From an uncultured Pelagibacteraceae bacterium (GTDB lineage: Bacteria; Pseudomonadota; Alphaproteobacteria; Pelagibacterales; Pelagibacteraceae): a DNA stretch of 38,237 nt. Below, piece by piece: positions 8,580 through 15,489 of the stretch. The notes beneath the pieces were generated by a model. It was not told the DNA's origin and searched no databases. It worked only from the letters and a program-made list of their open reading frames with translations. Location of the stretch: assembly GCA_902606665.1 (NCBI GenBank), contig CACLHE010000003.1, forward strand, positions 1-38,237. The letters are read 5' to 3'. A program made the position numbers and the translations under genes. How positions within the stretch are numbered: the first letter of the stretch is position 1; every line of letters starts with the position of its first letter.

Positions 8580-9551
8580 TTTTCTTGCTTTATCAAAAAA
8601 ATTTTTCCACTCAATAGACCTTTTCTCCCAAGAATATATTGAATTAATAGTTTCTCTTTGTTGTTTTAATTTTTTTTGTGTTTTATCAGACCAAAAATTT
8701 TTAATACTATCCAAAAGTGCTTCGCTATATTTTATTTCAAGATTTTCAGGTTTTTTTTCAAAGTTGATTATTTTTCCAAATGGCGAGCATGTTTCATTAA
8801 GAGCACCAAGGTTAGTAGTTACAACTTCACAACCAGCAGCCATAGACTCAATTGCTGCTATACAACTTGTTTCTGGCCAAATACTTGGATGAGCAAAGAT
8901 GTGCATTTTTTTTAGTTGTTCTATTATTTTTTCATTTTTTAAAAAACCAAAGTAATTAACATTTTTTGTATTTTTGCATTCATTAAAAAGATCCTCAAAA
9001 GTATTTCCAAGCATGGAATCAAATTTTTTTCCATAAATTATTGTTGAAGAACAAACATTCAGTTCAACATTTTCCAAGTTTAAGCTTTTGAAAACTTTTA
9101 ATAAAATTTTTAATCCTCTCCAAGGAGTGGTGTGATAAATTAAGTTTATTTTATCGGAAGGCTTTTCTATAAAGTTTATTTTTTCTATAGCATTTCTAAT
9201 GACTATAGATTTATTTTTAGGAACACGAAAATAATTTATATGCTGTTCCCGATTCCAGTTAGAGTTATAAATAATCCAATCTAATTTTTCTATAAAATCT
9301 TTTGAAGCTAGGTTCTTGGCTTCTTTTTGGTTAATGAAATGGTGCATCCAAAGAACATTGATTTTATCTTTTTCTATTAGATCATAATTTGCATTATTTA
9401 GGATAAGATTTATATCTTTAAAACTTTCATCAGGCAGATATTTTAGTAGTAACCTTAGCTGACTTTCACTTCCTCCGAAAGAATCCTTAAATGAAACAGG
9501 TCTTGTTTTGTCGCTATCTGCTTTTTCTAAAATTCTAGATTTTTCTTCCAC
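8568..9551 (-). CDS. GT4-family glycosyltransferase
   Basis: A 327-aa GT-B enzyme. The N-terminus carries 'FGGSESQLRLLLKYLP', the GGSE-type loop common in GT4 enzymes; the donor domain has 'IVIRNAIEKINF', 'LIYHTTPWRGLKILLK', 'MHIFAHPSIWPETSCIAAIESM' and 'AAGCEVVTTNLGALNE', matching the E-x7-E region. The start is GTG at 9551; an in-frame stop three codons upstream excludes a longer protein, so the N-terminus is shorter than in many relatives. It follows mlaC by 17 bp on the same strand and is probably cotranscribed with mlaA-mlaC. It overlaps the 3' end of the convergent gene by 12 bp. Substrate is unknown. Confidence 0.85.
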   Translation of the reverse strand: MEEKSRILEKADSDKTRPVSFKDSFGGSESQLRLLLKYLPDESFKDINLILNNANYDLIEKDKINVLWMHHFINQKEAKNLASKDFIEKLDWIIYNSNWNREQHINYFRVPKNKSIVIRNAIEKINFIEKPSDKINLIYHTTPWRGLKILLKVFKSLNLENVELNVCSSTIIYGKKFDSMLGNTFEDLFNECKNTKNVNYFGFLKNEKIIEQLKKMHIFAHPSIWPETSCIAAIESMAAGCEVVTTNLGALNETCSPFGKIINFEKKPENLEIKYSEALLDSIKNFWSDKTQKKLKQQRETINSIYSWEKRSIEWKNFFDKARKSKT

Positions 9552-9568
9552 AAAAGAATCTTAATAAA

Positions 9569-10162
9569 TTATTTGTTTATAAATTCCTTTAATGTATCAA
9601 ATAGTTTAATTACTTCACCATTATTCGTTTGAATTACAGAAGCAAATTCTTCCTTCTGAGTTCTTGCTAAACTCAATCCCTCTATAATTAGATCTCTAAT
9701 CAAAGGTTTATCAGGATTTTTTGTATAGACTCTCCAATCTATTTTAACTTCAGGCTTTTTATCAGTAGCAAGCAAGAGACTTTTAACCATGGTGTACTTT
9801 GGATTTAAAACTTCTGCTGAAAGAACATCAATTTTTGGGTCAGAGTAATCAGTTAATCTTGATGTAAAGCTCTTTAAAAAATATTTTTCAAACAAATTTA
9901 AATATTCTTTTAATTGTTCATCATTAAGATCTTTTCTGTAGCTGCCCAAAGTGTAAAAAGCTATACCTTTGATATCTACAGTTTTTAAAGCCATTTCGGA
10001 AAGTCTTTTTGTTTTAAATTCTTTTGTATTTGAATTTATAAGAACTTCTTTTGCTTCGTTTACTATCTCTTGAATAAATTGTTTCGGATCACTGCTATAA
10101 GCAAAGCTCTCTTGAATTAAACTAAAAATAAAAAAAATAATAATGAAAAATTTTTTTTTCAT
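9569..10162 (-). CDS. mlaC: MlaC, periplasmic phospholipid-binding protein (Ttg2D family)
   Basis: Periplasmic shuttle of the Mla pathway, which carries phospholipid between the outer-membrane MlaA complex and the inner-membrane MlaFEDB transporter to keep the outer membrane asymmetric. The 197-aa protein has a signal peptide (MKKKFFIIIFFIFSLIQESFAYS, predicted cleavage after SFA). The mature domain has 'FIQEIVNEAKEVL', 'ALKTVDIKGIAFYTLGSYRKDL', 'YLNLFEKYFLKSFTSRLTDY', 'VKIDWRVY' and 'IRDLIIEGLSLARTQKEEFASVI', the usual MlaC/Ttg2D sequence. It begins 18 bp after mlaA and is followed by a GT4 gene 17 bp later. The MlaD-E-F components are not in this window. Confidence 0.9.
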   Translation of the reverse strand: MKKKFFIIIFFIFSLIQESFAYSSDPKQFIQEIVNEAKEVLINSNTKEFKTKRLSEMALKTVDIKGIAFYTLGSYRKDLNDEQLKEYLNLFEKYFLKSFTSRLTDYSDPKIDVLSAEVLNPKYTMVKSLLLATDKKPEVKIDWRVYTKNPDKPLIRDLIIEGLSLARTQKEEFASVIQTNNGEVIKLFDTLKEFINK

Positions 10163-10180
10163 AAAATTTATTTTTTTGAA

Positions 10181-10981
10181 TTAATTAGTATCTATTTCTT
10201 CCCAATCACTGTCGTCTTGGGTCTCAGTTGTTGATGTTGAGTTTGCTATTTTTTGTTTTCTATTCTGTAAATATAAACTTTTCAATGAAGCATAAAGATC
10301 GATAGAGTTGTTCTCAAGACTGTCCCAAGATTCTATATTTTTTGCTCTAAAATCTACAGCGCCAGTTCCTCTATAATAATAATAGTTATGTTCAGAGTAA
10401 TTACTGTTACCTATACCGCCTTTTATTTCAGTGTTATGAGTAATTTGATAAACCGGATCTAAAAATGTATTGCCAATTAAGCCAATAGCATCTCTTGCTG
10501 TCGTAGGACCTAAAATCGGTAAAACAAAGTAACAACCACTTTCAGTTCCCCAAGCACCTAATGTTTGTCCAAAATCTTCTTTTCCTTGATCCTCAAATCC
10601 CATTTTTGTTGCTGGATCAAAAACTCCTAAAATACCTGCAGTCGTATTAATACCAAAACGCGCAGCAGTATTTCCTGCTCTACCCAAATCTCCTTGTAAA
10701 ATATTATTTGAAATGGTTAAAAGTGAACGCAAGTTATCAACTGCATTTCCAGTTCCTTTTCTTATTGGAGCAGGTAGAGCTCTATAACCTTTTGCTATAG
10801 GCTCAAATATAACTTTGTCCAGTCCATGATTTAATTTAAACATAGCTCTACTTACTCCTTCAAAACATTCTTTAGTAGAAGATCCAGATTTACTTAAATC
10901 TTCGCTTCCAGTAGATCCAGCGTTAGCCGGAAACATAAGCAATAGCCAAATAGACAGAATATATAAAATCTTTTTAATCAT
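10181..10981 (-). CDS. mlaA: MlaA (VacJ), outer-membrane phospholipid-removal component
   Basis: A 266-aa MlaA family protein, the outer-membrane donut that extracts surface phospholipid for MlaC. Signatures are 'SRAMFKLNHGLDKVIFEPIAKGYRALP' around residues 44-70, 'NILQGDLGRAGNTAARFGINTTAGILGVFDPA' around 93-124, 'FGQTLGAWGTESGCYFVLPILGPTTARDAIG' and 'YYYRGTGAVDFRA'. The signal peptide (MIKKILYILSIWLLLMFPANAG) ends in an AxA-type site with no lipobox cysteine, unlike the lipoprotein MlaA of E. coli. The acidic tail (DDSDWEEIDTN) is also worth noting. It is the first gene of the minus-strand mlaA-mlaC-GT4 unit and is divergent from the amidase gene. Confidence 0.9.
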   Translation of the reverse strand: MIKKILYILSIWLLLMFPANAGSTGSEDLSKSGSSTKECFEGVSRAMFKLNHGLDKVIFEPIAKGYRALPAPIRKGTGNAVDNLRSLLTISNNILQGDLGRAGNTAARFGINTTAGILGVFDPATKMGFEDQGKEDFGQTLGAWGTESGCYFVLPILGPTTARDAIGLIGNTFLDPVYQITHNTEIKGGIGNSNYSEHNYYYYRGTGAVDFRAKNIESWDSLENNSIDLYASLKSLYLQNRKQKIANSTSTTETQDDSDWEEIDTN

Positions 10982-11008
10982 TTGTTCTCAATTCTCATGC
11001 TATATATA

Positions 11009-11033
11009 TTATCTGTTAACAGTAAACAGATAA
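11009..11033. promoter_or_regulatory. Perfect inverted repeat between mlaA and the amidase gene
   Basis: Arms TTATCTGTT (11009-11017) and AACAGATAA (11025-11033) are exact reverse complements separated by 7 bp, giving a 25-bp operator-like palindrome with half-sites about 16 bp apart, centre to centre. It lies 28 bp upstream of the mlaA start and overlaps where a minus-strand promoter would be. A regulator binding site is the best reading; the regulator is unknown. Confidence 0.45.
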
Positions 11034-11085
11034 ATTATGACAACATTTGGTTGTATTTATAAGTTTTTGATGAAATGTTATCAAG

Positions 11086-11820
11086 ATGAAAATAAACAAT
11101 TATTACTCTCCAAATTTTGATAAAAACAAAAGGTCAGCTAATTCAATAAAAATAATTGTAATACATTATACAGGAATGCAATCTGAACGTGAATCTCTGC
11201 TTAGATTAAGCAACCAAAAATCAAAAGTTAGCAGCCACTATCTAATAAATCAAAGTGGAAAAATTTATAGAATGGTTCCTGACAATAAGATTGCTTGGCA
11301 CGCGGGAAAATCTTGCTGGGGAAAACACAAGAACATAAACAAAAATTCAATTGGTATTGAACTGGTTAATAAAGGACATCAATTTGGTTATACAAGTTTT
11401 AAAAAAAAACAATTATTGAGCTTAATAAACATTTGTAAAAAATTGATTAAAAAATATAAAATAAAAAGAAAAAATATTGTTGGTCATTCTGATGTTGCTC
11501 CACAAAGAAAAATTGATCCGGGTGAAAAATTTCCTTGGGTAAAATTAGCTAAAAAAAATATTGGAATTTGGCATAATCAAAAAATTAATTCATTAAAAAG
11601 ATTAAGAAAAATTAAGATAGTTAATACGATGGATAAAAAAAAATTTGTAAAAAATTTAAAAAATATTGGATATTGTTTTTATCCAAAAAATAAGATGTTT
11701 TTTGTTAAAACTTTGAAGGCATTTCAAAGACACTATAGAAAAGGATTAATCAATGGAGTTTTAGATAAAGAGTGTCTTGTTATTGCTCAAAATCTACAAA
11801 AAACTATAAAAAACTCTTGA
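11086..11820 (+). CDS. N-acetylmuramoyl-L-alanine amidase (AmpD/AmiD type) with peptidoglycan-binding-like C-terminus
   Basis: Zinc amidase that cleaves the MurNAc-L-Ala bond. The amidase_2 domain covers residues about 15-155: zinc ligands are H27 in 'IVIHYTG', the histidine in 'IVGHSDVAPQRK' and the aspartate in 'KIDPG', with the catalytic glutamate in 'SIGIELVNKG' and lysine in 'RKIDPG'. The C-terminal part (about 180-244, 'TLKAFQRHYRKGLINGVLD') resembles a degenerate PG_binding_1 domain. No signal peptide is visible, which favours a cytoplasmic role in anhydromuropeptide recycling rather than wall cleavage, though an atypical export route cannot be excluded. It lies directly upstream of rnpB, whose promoter overlaps its 3' end. 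Confidence 0.85.
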   Translation: MKINNYYSPNFDKNKRSANSIKIIVIHYTGMQSERESLLRLSNQKSKVSSHYLINQSGKIYRMVPDNKIAWHAGKSCWGKHKNINKNSIGIELVNKGHQFGYTSFKKKQLLSLINICKKLIKKYKIKRKNIVGHSDVAPQRKIDPGEKFPWVKLAKKNIGIWHNQKINSLKRLRKIKIVNTMDKKKFVKNLKNIGYCFYPKNKMFFVKTLKAFQRHYRKGLINGVLDKECLVIAQNLQKTIKNS

Positions 11821-11845
11821 TTTATTTGCTTTTTTTCATTAATTA
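11817..11845 (+). promoter_or_regulatory. Candidate rnpB promoter
   Basis: TTGATT (11817-11822) and TAATTA (11840-11845) are separated by 17 bp. The predicted transcription start about 7 bp after the -10 falls at 11852, which coincides with the first base of the folded RNase P RNA. The -35 overlaps the amidase stop codon. Confidence 0.5.
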
Positions 11846-11851
11846 GTGTTT

Positions 11852-12211
11852 TGCCAGACAATTGATTAGTCGCTTTTGTTGAATAAACAAGAGAGGAAAG
11901 TCCGGGCTCTATAAGAACACGGTGCCAGATAACTTCTGGCGAGGGAAACCTCAGGGATAGTGCCACAGAGAATAGACCGCCTTATCAAGGCAAGGGTGAA
12001 AAGGTGCGGTAAGAGCGCACCGGTTTTTTGGTAACAAAAAACGCATGGAAAACCCCACCGGGAGCAAGACCAAATAGAGATAGCAAGGCTTTATGCCGAA
12101 AACAGTTCTTAGTTAGCTATCTGGGTTGGTTGCTAGAGGTTAAATGTGAATTTAATCCCAGACAAATGACTGATTTAAATGACAGAACCCGGCTTACAGA
12201 TTGTCTGGCTT
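11852..12211 (+). ncRNA. rnpB: RNase P RNA, bacterial type A
   Basis: The catalytic RNA of ribonuclease P, which matures the 5' end of tRNA precursors. The P1 helix is GCCAGACAAT (11853-11862) paired with ATTGTCTGGC (12200-12209). The conserved P4 strand GAGGAAAGTCCGGGCT (11893 onward) and its partner ACAGAACCCGGCTTA (12182 onward) are both present. The core also shows the usual blocks, including AGGGATAGTGCCACAGA, GACCGCC, AAGGGTGAAAAGGTGCGGTAAG and GAGCGCACCG. Length is about 360 nt, normal for the family. The ORF called at 12028-12243 is inside this RNA and is not a gene. No clear intrinsic terminator follows. Confidence 0.97.
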
Positions 12212-12364
12212 ATCGTTATAATTATCTACACACTAGAAAATAGAAAATAATCAATTGTTCACGTTTTGATTCCTTAAAGATTCAAGTCTGTACTAAAAAA
12301 TCAACCTACAGGTTCTTTGTTAAAATGGTCATTTTTTTAACTAAAAAGGTCAATAATTAGGGTA

Positions 12365-12393
12365 TTGACGTATAGGTTGAAAACCCATATTAT
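12365..12393 (+). promoter_or_regulatory. Promoter of the mraZ-ftsZ division cluster
   Basis: TTGACG (12365-12370) and TATTAT (12388-12393) with a 17-bp spacer make the best sigma-70 promoter seen in the window. The transcription start would be near 12400, leaving a leader of about 90 nt before mraZ. The -10 lies inside the MraZ operator, so MraZ bound there should block RNA polymerase. Confidence 0.75.
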
Positions 12394-12407
12394 CCCATGT
12401 ATTCCCA
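12383..12407. promoter_or_regulatory. Three-box MraZ operator
   Basis: Three boxes, ACCCA at 12383, TCCCA at 12393 and TCCCA at 12403, lie exactly 10 bp apart. On the minus strand they read TGGGA-N5-TGGGA-N5-TGGGT. This is the known MraZ recognition pattern: TGGGN direct repeats with 5-bp spacers. It covers the -10 element of the cluster promoter and predicts autorepression by MraZ. Confidence 0.75.
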
Positions 12408-12422
12408 AGGGAGGGGGATACG

Positions 12423-12557
12423 GTGCTTAAAAAGCTAAATCAAAAATTAATAGTTGATTTCTTTTGGGGCAACTTTGACTTAAAAAAACATGTTTCTATC
12501 AACCTACGAAAACAAAATAGACAAGAAATGGAGGGTTTCAGTGCCAGCCAGTTTTAG
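12423..12557 (+). CDS. Possible small leader ORF upstream of and overlapping mraZ
   Basis: A 44-codon frame starts with GTG at 12423 (VLKKLNQKLIVDFFWGNF...) and ends at TAG 12555-12557, overlapping the first 68 bp of mraZ in another frame. A strong Shine-Dalgarno, GGGAGGGGG (12409-12417), sits about 8 nt ahead of the GTG, whereas mraZ itself has none. This may be a leader peptide that couples or limits mraZ translation, or the G-rich tract may be unrelated. No known protein family is recognised. Confidence that it is translated is low. Confidence 0.25.
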   Translation: MLKKLNQKLIVDFFWGNFDLKKHVSINLRKQNRQEMEGFSASQF

Positions 12558-12954
12558 ATCTTATTTGCACAGCATGGGTTACAATGGAGTAATTTGTTAT
12601 CCATCTTTTAATAATCCTGCCATTGAAGCTTGCTCACAAAACAGAATAGAAAAAATTTCTAATTCTATAGATTCACTAAATCCGTTTGAGGAAAAAAGAG
12701 ATATTTTTGCAACTTCCGTATTAGCTGAAAGTGTTAATCTTCAATTTGATAGTGAAGGAAGAATTTCCATTCCAGACAAATTATTAAATCATGCAAAAAT
12801 TAAAGAAACCATGCTTTTTGTTGGACAAGGTACAACTTTTCAAATTTGGGAACCTAAACTTTTTGAAAAATTCAAAGCACAAGCTAGAAAAAAAGCTAAT
12901 TTGAATAGAGCAAGTCTTAAATGGGAAAATCAATTTAAAAAGGAGGGCAAATGA
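12490..12954 (+). CDS. mraZ: MraZ, transcriptional regulator of the division/cell-wall cluster
   Basis: DNA-binding regulator of 154 aa, the usual length, which in E. coli represses its own dcw promoter. It has two AbrB-like swapped-hairpin domains. The first is at residues about 8-25 ('DKKWRVSVPASFR', with W where the DxKGR motif usually has G), and the second, 'DSEGRISIPDKLL', is near 80. 'GQGTTFQIWEPKLFEKF' completes the family pattern. The start fits the canonical MFxxxYEN beginning although no Shine-Dalgarno is visible. It overlaps ftsZ by ATGA with a strong SD (AAGGAGG) inside its 3' end. The three-box operator upstream predicts autorepression. Confidence 0.93.
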   Translation: MFLSTYENKIDKKWRVSVPASFRSYLHSMGYNGVICYPSFNNPAIEACSQNRIEKISNSIDSLNPFEEKRDIFATSVLAESVNLQFDSEGRISIPDKLLNHAKIKETMLFVGQGTTFQIWEPKLFEKFKAQARKKANLNRASLKWENQFKKEGK

Positions 12955-14453
12955 CAATAAGTATAAAAGGTCCAGAATTAAAAGAATTAAAACCAAGAAT
13001 TTTAGTTTTAGGAGTAGGTGGAGCTGGAGGAAATGCCATTAATGGCATGATAGACGCAGGAATGGAAGGCGTTGAGTTCGTTGCAGTAAATACTGATGCA
13101 CAAGATTTAATAAATAATAAAGCTACTGGAAAAATTCAGCTTGGGGCTAATTTAACAAAAGGGTTGGGTGCGGGCGCCAAACATGAAATTGGCCAAGCTG
13201 CAGCTGAGGAGTCGCTGAACGATATAGTTGATTATATTAAAGGTAGCAATATGGTTTTTGTCACTGCAGGAATGGGTGGAGGAACAGGAACAGGAGCATC
13301 ACACGTTATTGCAAGAGCTGCAAAAGAATTAAATATTCTTACTGTAGGAGTTGTAACTCTTCCTTTTTCTTTAGAAGGACCAAAAAAAATGAGAATAGCA
13401 CTTAAAGGATTAGAAGAATTAAAAAAACATTTAGATACTAATATCGTTGTTCCAAATCAAAACCTTTTTAAAATTGTTAATGAAAAAACAACTTTAAAAC
13501 ATTCATTCGGACTATCAAATGATGTTTTAAAATTTGGAGTTCAAAGTGTTACAGATTTAATGGTAAGACCAGGCTTAGTTAATTTAGATTTTGCTGATGT
13601 TGAAACCGTCATGAAAGGAATGGGAAAAGCGATGATGGGAACCGGAGAAGCAGAAGGAGAAAAAAGAGCAGAGGAAGCAACTAATGCAGCTTTACTGAAT
13701 CCACTAATTGATGAATATTCATTAAAAGGAGCAAAAGGCCTTTTAGTTAATATTACAGGAGGTTCAGATCTTACTTTGTTTGAAGTAGATGAGGCTGTAA
13801 ATAAAATTCGTGCAGAAGTAGATCCAGAAGCTGAGTTAATTTTTGGTTCAATCGAAGACGAAAGATTAAATGGAAAAATTAGAGTTTCGATTGTTGCCAC
13901 TGCATTAGATGGACAAGAACCAGAAACTAAACCTGTTGTTAGTATGGTACATAGATTGTACAACAGAAATAGCGGCTACAGCAATAACTTGGTGGGTAGC
14001 ATGACAACCAATCAAGCTACTTTAAATGCGACCGATGGGGCCACAGCTTTAAATTTAGATAATGTAGTTGAAGAAAGTGCAAATGCTAAAGGTGAAATAG
14101 TTCGCGACGACACAAAGGAAAATGAAAGCGATCCTTCTCTAGAAAATATTTCTATAGAAAATGCCACTTATCTTCAAAATATAAAAGATAGTCCAAATAC
14201 AGAAGATTTAAAAGAAGATGATAAAATGGAAACATTTGAGGTGGATAGCATTGAATTAGCTACTCCAGAACTTTTTTCTGAAGAAAAGGAAGATAGTTCT
14301 TTCAATCAAGATCAAAATACGGCTGATCCAACAATTTTTGATAATCCAAAATATGAAGAAGATACTCCAACAAAAGAGCAAGAAATGTTTGAAGAATCTA
14401 ATTTGGAGGAAGATTTTGAAATACCAGCTTTTTTACGAAGACAAAAAAACTAA
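12951..14453 (+). CDS. ftsZ: FtsZ, tubulin-like division GTPase
   Basis: Forms the cytokinetic ring at midcell. The 500-aa protein has the N-terminal GTPase fold: 'LGVGGAGGNAINGMI' near 20-34, the GTP signature 'GMGGGTGTGASHV' near 106-118, and the T7-loop 'LDFADVETVM' near 208-217. A long acidic linker (about 330-487) leads to the C-terminal conserved peptide 'DFEIPAFLRRQKN', the site for FtsA and other membrane tethers, typical of alphaproteobacteria. It starts at ATG 12951 inside the mraZ stop, with AAGGAGG close upstream. Its location directly after mraZ, rather than after ftsA, is unusual relative to the classical cluster. rsmH starts 22 bp after the stop. Confidence 0.98.
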   Translation: MTISIKGPELKELKPRILVLGVGGAGGNAINGMIDAGMEGVEFVAVNTDAQDLINNKATGKIQLGANLTKGLGAGAKHEIGQAAAEESLNDIVDYIKGSNMVFVTAGMGGGTGTGASHVIARAAKELNILTVGVVTLPFSLEGPKKMRIALKGLEELKKHLDTNIVVPNQNLFKIVNEKTTLKHSFGLSNDVLKFGVQSVTDLMVRPGLVNLDFADVETVMKGMGKAMMGTGEAEGEKRAEEATNAALLNPLIDEYSLKGAKGLLVNITGGSDLTLFEVDEAVNKIRAEVDPEAELIFGSIEDERLNGKIRVSIVATALDGQEPETKPVVSMVHRLYNRNSGYSNNLVGSMTTNQATLNATDGATALNLDNVVEESANAKGEIVRDDTKENESDPSLENISIENATYLQNIKDSPNTEDLKEDDKMETFEVDSIELATPELFSEEKEDSSFNQDQNTADPTIFDNPKYEEDTPTKEQEMFEESNLEEDFEIPAFLRRQKN

Positions 14454-14475
14454 ATGGAAGATAGGAAAGAAATTT

Positions 14476-15489
14476 ATGAATGCCACCATGTCATTGGAAC
14501 ATATAAAACATTATCCAGTGATGCTCGATCAAGTATTAAGCATTATTTCCCCTCAACATGGTGGCACCTTTATTGACTGCACGTTTGGCGGAGGAGGATA
14601 TTCTCAGGCTATTCTTAACTTTCCAGAAACAAACGTTTTAGCAATAGATAGAGATAACTTAACCAAAGAAAAAGCAGATTTACTTTCAAAGAAATTTCCA
14701 AAAAGATTTAATTTTTTCCAAGAAAAATTTAGCAATTTAGGTCAAATAGCTCAAAAGAATTTAAATCCTAAAGCTATTATATTTGATCTTGGTCTATCTT
14801 CATTTCAGATAGCAGATCAAAAAAGAGGCTTTTCATTTGAATCTAAAAACTTTTTAAACATGGAAATGGGTATTAATGAATATTCAGCCTATGATGTTAT
14901 CAACACTTTGGACAGAAAAAGCTTAGCTGAAATAATAAAAGTTTTAGGTGAGGATAAAGATGGAAAAATAATAGCAAATAAAATTGATAAATTCAGATCT
15001 ATTAAACCAATTAGATCTTCGAAAGAATTATCTGATATAATTCAAGAAGCAAAAAAAAATTATAAAAATTTCAAGAAAAATCCCTCAACAAAAACATTTC
15101 AAGCCATAAGAATATTTGTAAACCAAGAGTTGACGGAGCTAGTATTAGGATTAATAGAGGCCGCAAAACTACTTTCTGACGGAGGTTTACTAATCGTTGT
15201 TAGTTTTCATTCGCTGGAAGATAAAATTGTAAAAAATTTTTTTAATATTTATTCTGAATTTGCAAAAAACCCATCAAGATATGTACCGACAAAAGAAATT
15301 AAATCTAGTTTATTTAAGAAAATTTCAAAAAAACCAAGTGTAGCTGACACAAAAGAACTTAGAGAAAATATTCGATCAAGATCTGCAAAGCTTAGATATG
15401 CGATTAGAAATAATAATTCATTTTTTAATCCTCATGAATTTAAAAATAAATTTATTAATTATTTAAAGTTGGAAGGTAGTAGCATATGA
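14476..15489 (+). CDS. rsmH: RsmH (MraW), 16S rRNA N4-methylcytidine-1402 methyltransferase
   Basis: SAM-dependent methyltransferase acting on C1402 in the decoding region of 16S rRNA. I take ATG 14476 as the start (337 aa), with AGGAAAG upstream; a second ATG at 14488 (MSLEHIKHYPVML) is also possible. The ORF-track start at 14338 is a TTG inside ftsZ and would add an unlikely basic extension. Motifs are 'GGTFIDCTFGGGGYSQAIL' (SAM loop), 'IFDLGLSSFQIADQKRGFSF', 'SKTFQAIRIFVNQEL'-type segment and 'VSFHSLEDKIVKNFF'. The usual LDMRMD motif is changed to LNMEMG. It overlaps the next gene by ATGA. Confidence 0.93.
   Translation: MNATMSLEHIKHYPVMLDQVLSIISPQHGGTFIDCTFGGGGYSQAILNFPETNVLAIDRDNLTKEKADLLSKKFPKRFNFFQEKFSNLGQIAQKNLNPKAIIFDLGLSSFQIADQKRGFSFESKNFLNMEMGINEYSAYDVINTLDRKSLAEIIKVLGEDKDGKIIANKIDKFRSIKPIRSSKELSDIIQEAKKNYKNFKKNPSTKTFQAIRIFVNQELTELVLGLIEAAKLLSDGGLLIVVSFHSLEDKIVKNFFNIYSEFAKNPSRYVPTKEIKSSLFKKISKKPSVADTKELRENIRSRSAKLRYAIRNNNSFFNPHEFKNKFINYLKLEGSSI

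Noticed and set aside
4396-9551. tRNA-linked integrative element (attL/attR)
   Set aside because: No integrase gene is present and I found no second copy of the tRNA 3' end within the window.
12028-12243. 71-aa ORF on the plus strand
   Set aside because: It lies within and just past the RNase P RNA; the sequence is conserved RNA structure, and the predicted protein has no meaning.
12319-12341. GTTAAAA/TTTTAAC inverted repeat with a T-run downstream of rnpB, as a terminator
   Set aside because: The stem contains only one G:C pair and the T-run is inside the repeat and not after it; too weak to call an intrinsic terminator.
12301-12380. TCAACCTA and TAGGTTGA inverted repeat around the mraZ promoter
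   Set aside because: Only 8 bp with 64 bp between the arms; a chance match is likely, although the right arm falls between the -35 and the -10.
13541-13963. 140-aa antisense ORF inside ftsZ
   Set aside because: A shadow of ftsZ on the opposite strand, low in acidic residues, with no RBS or known motif.
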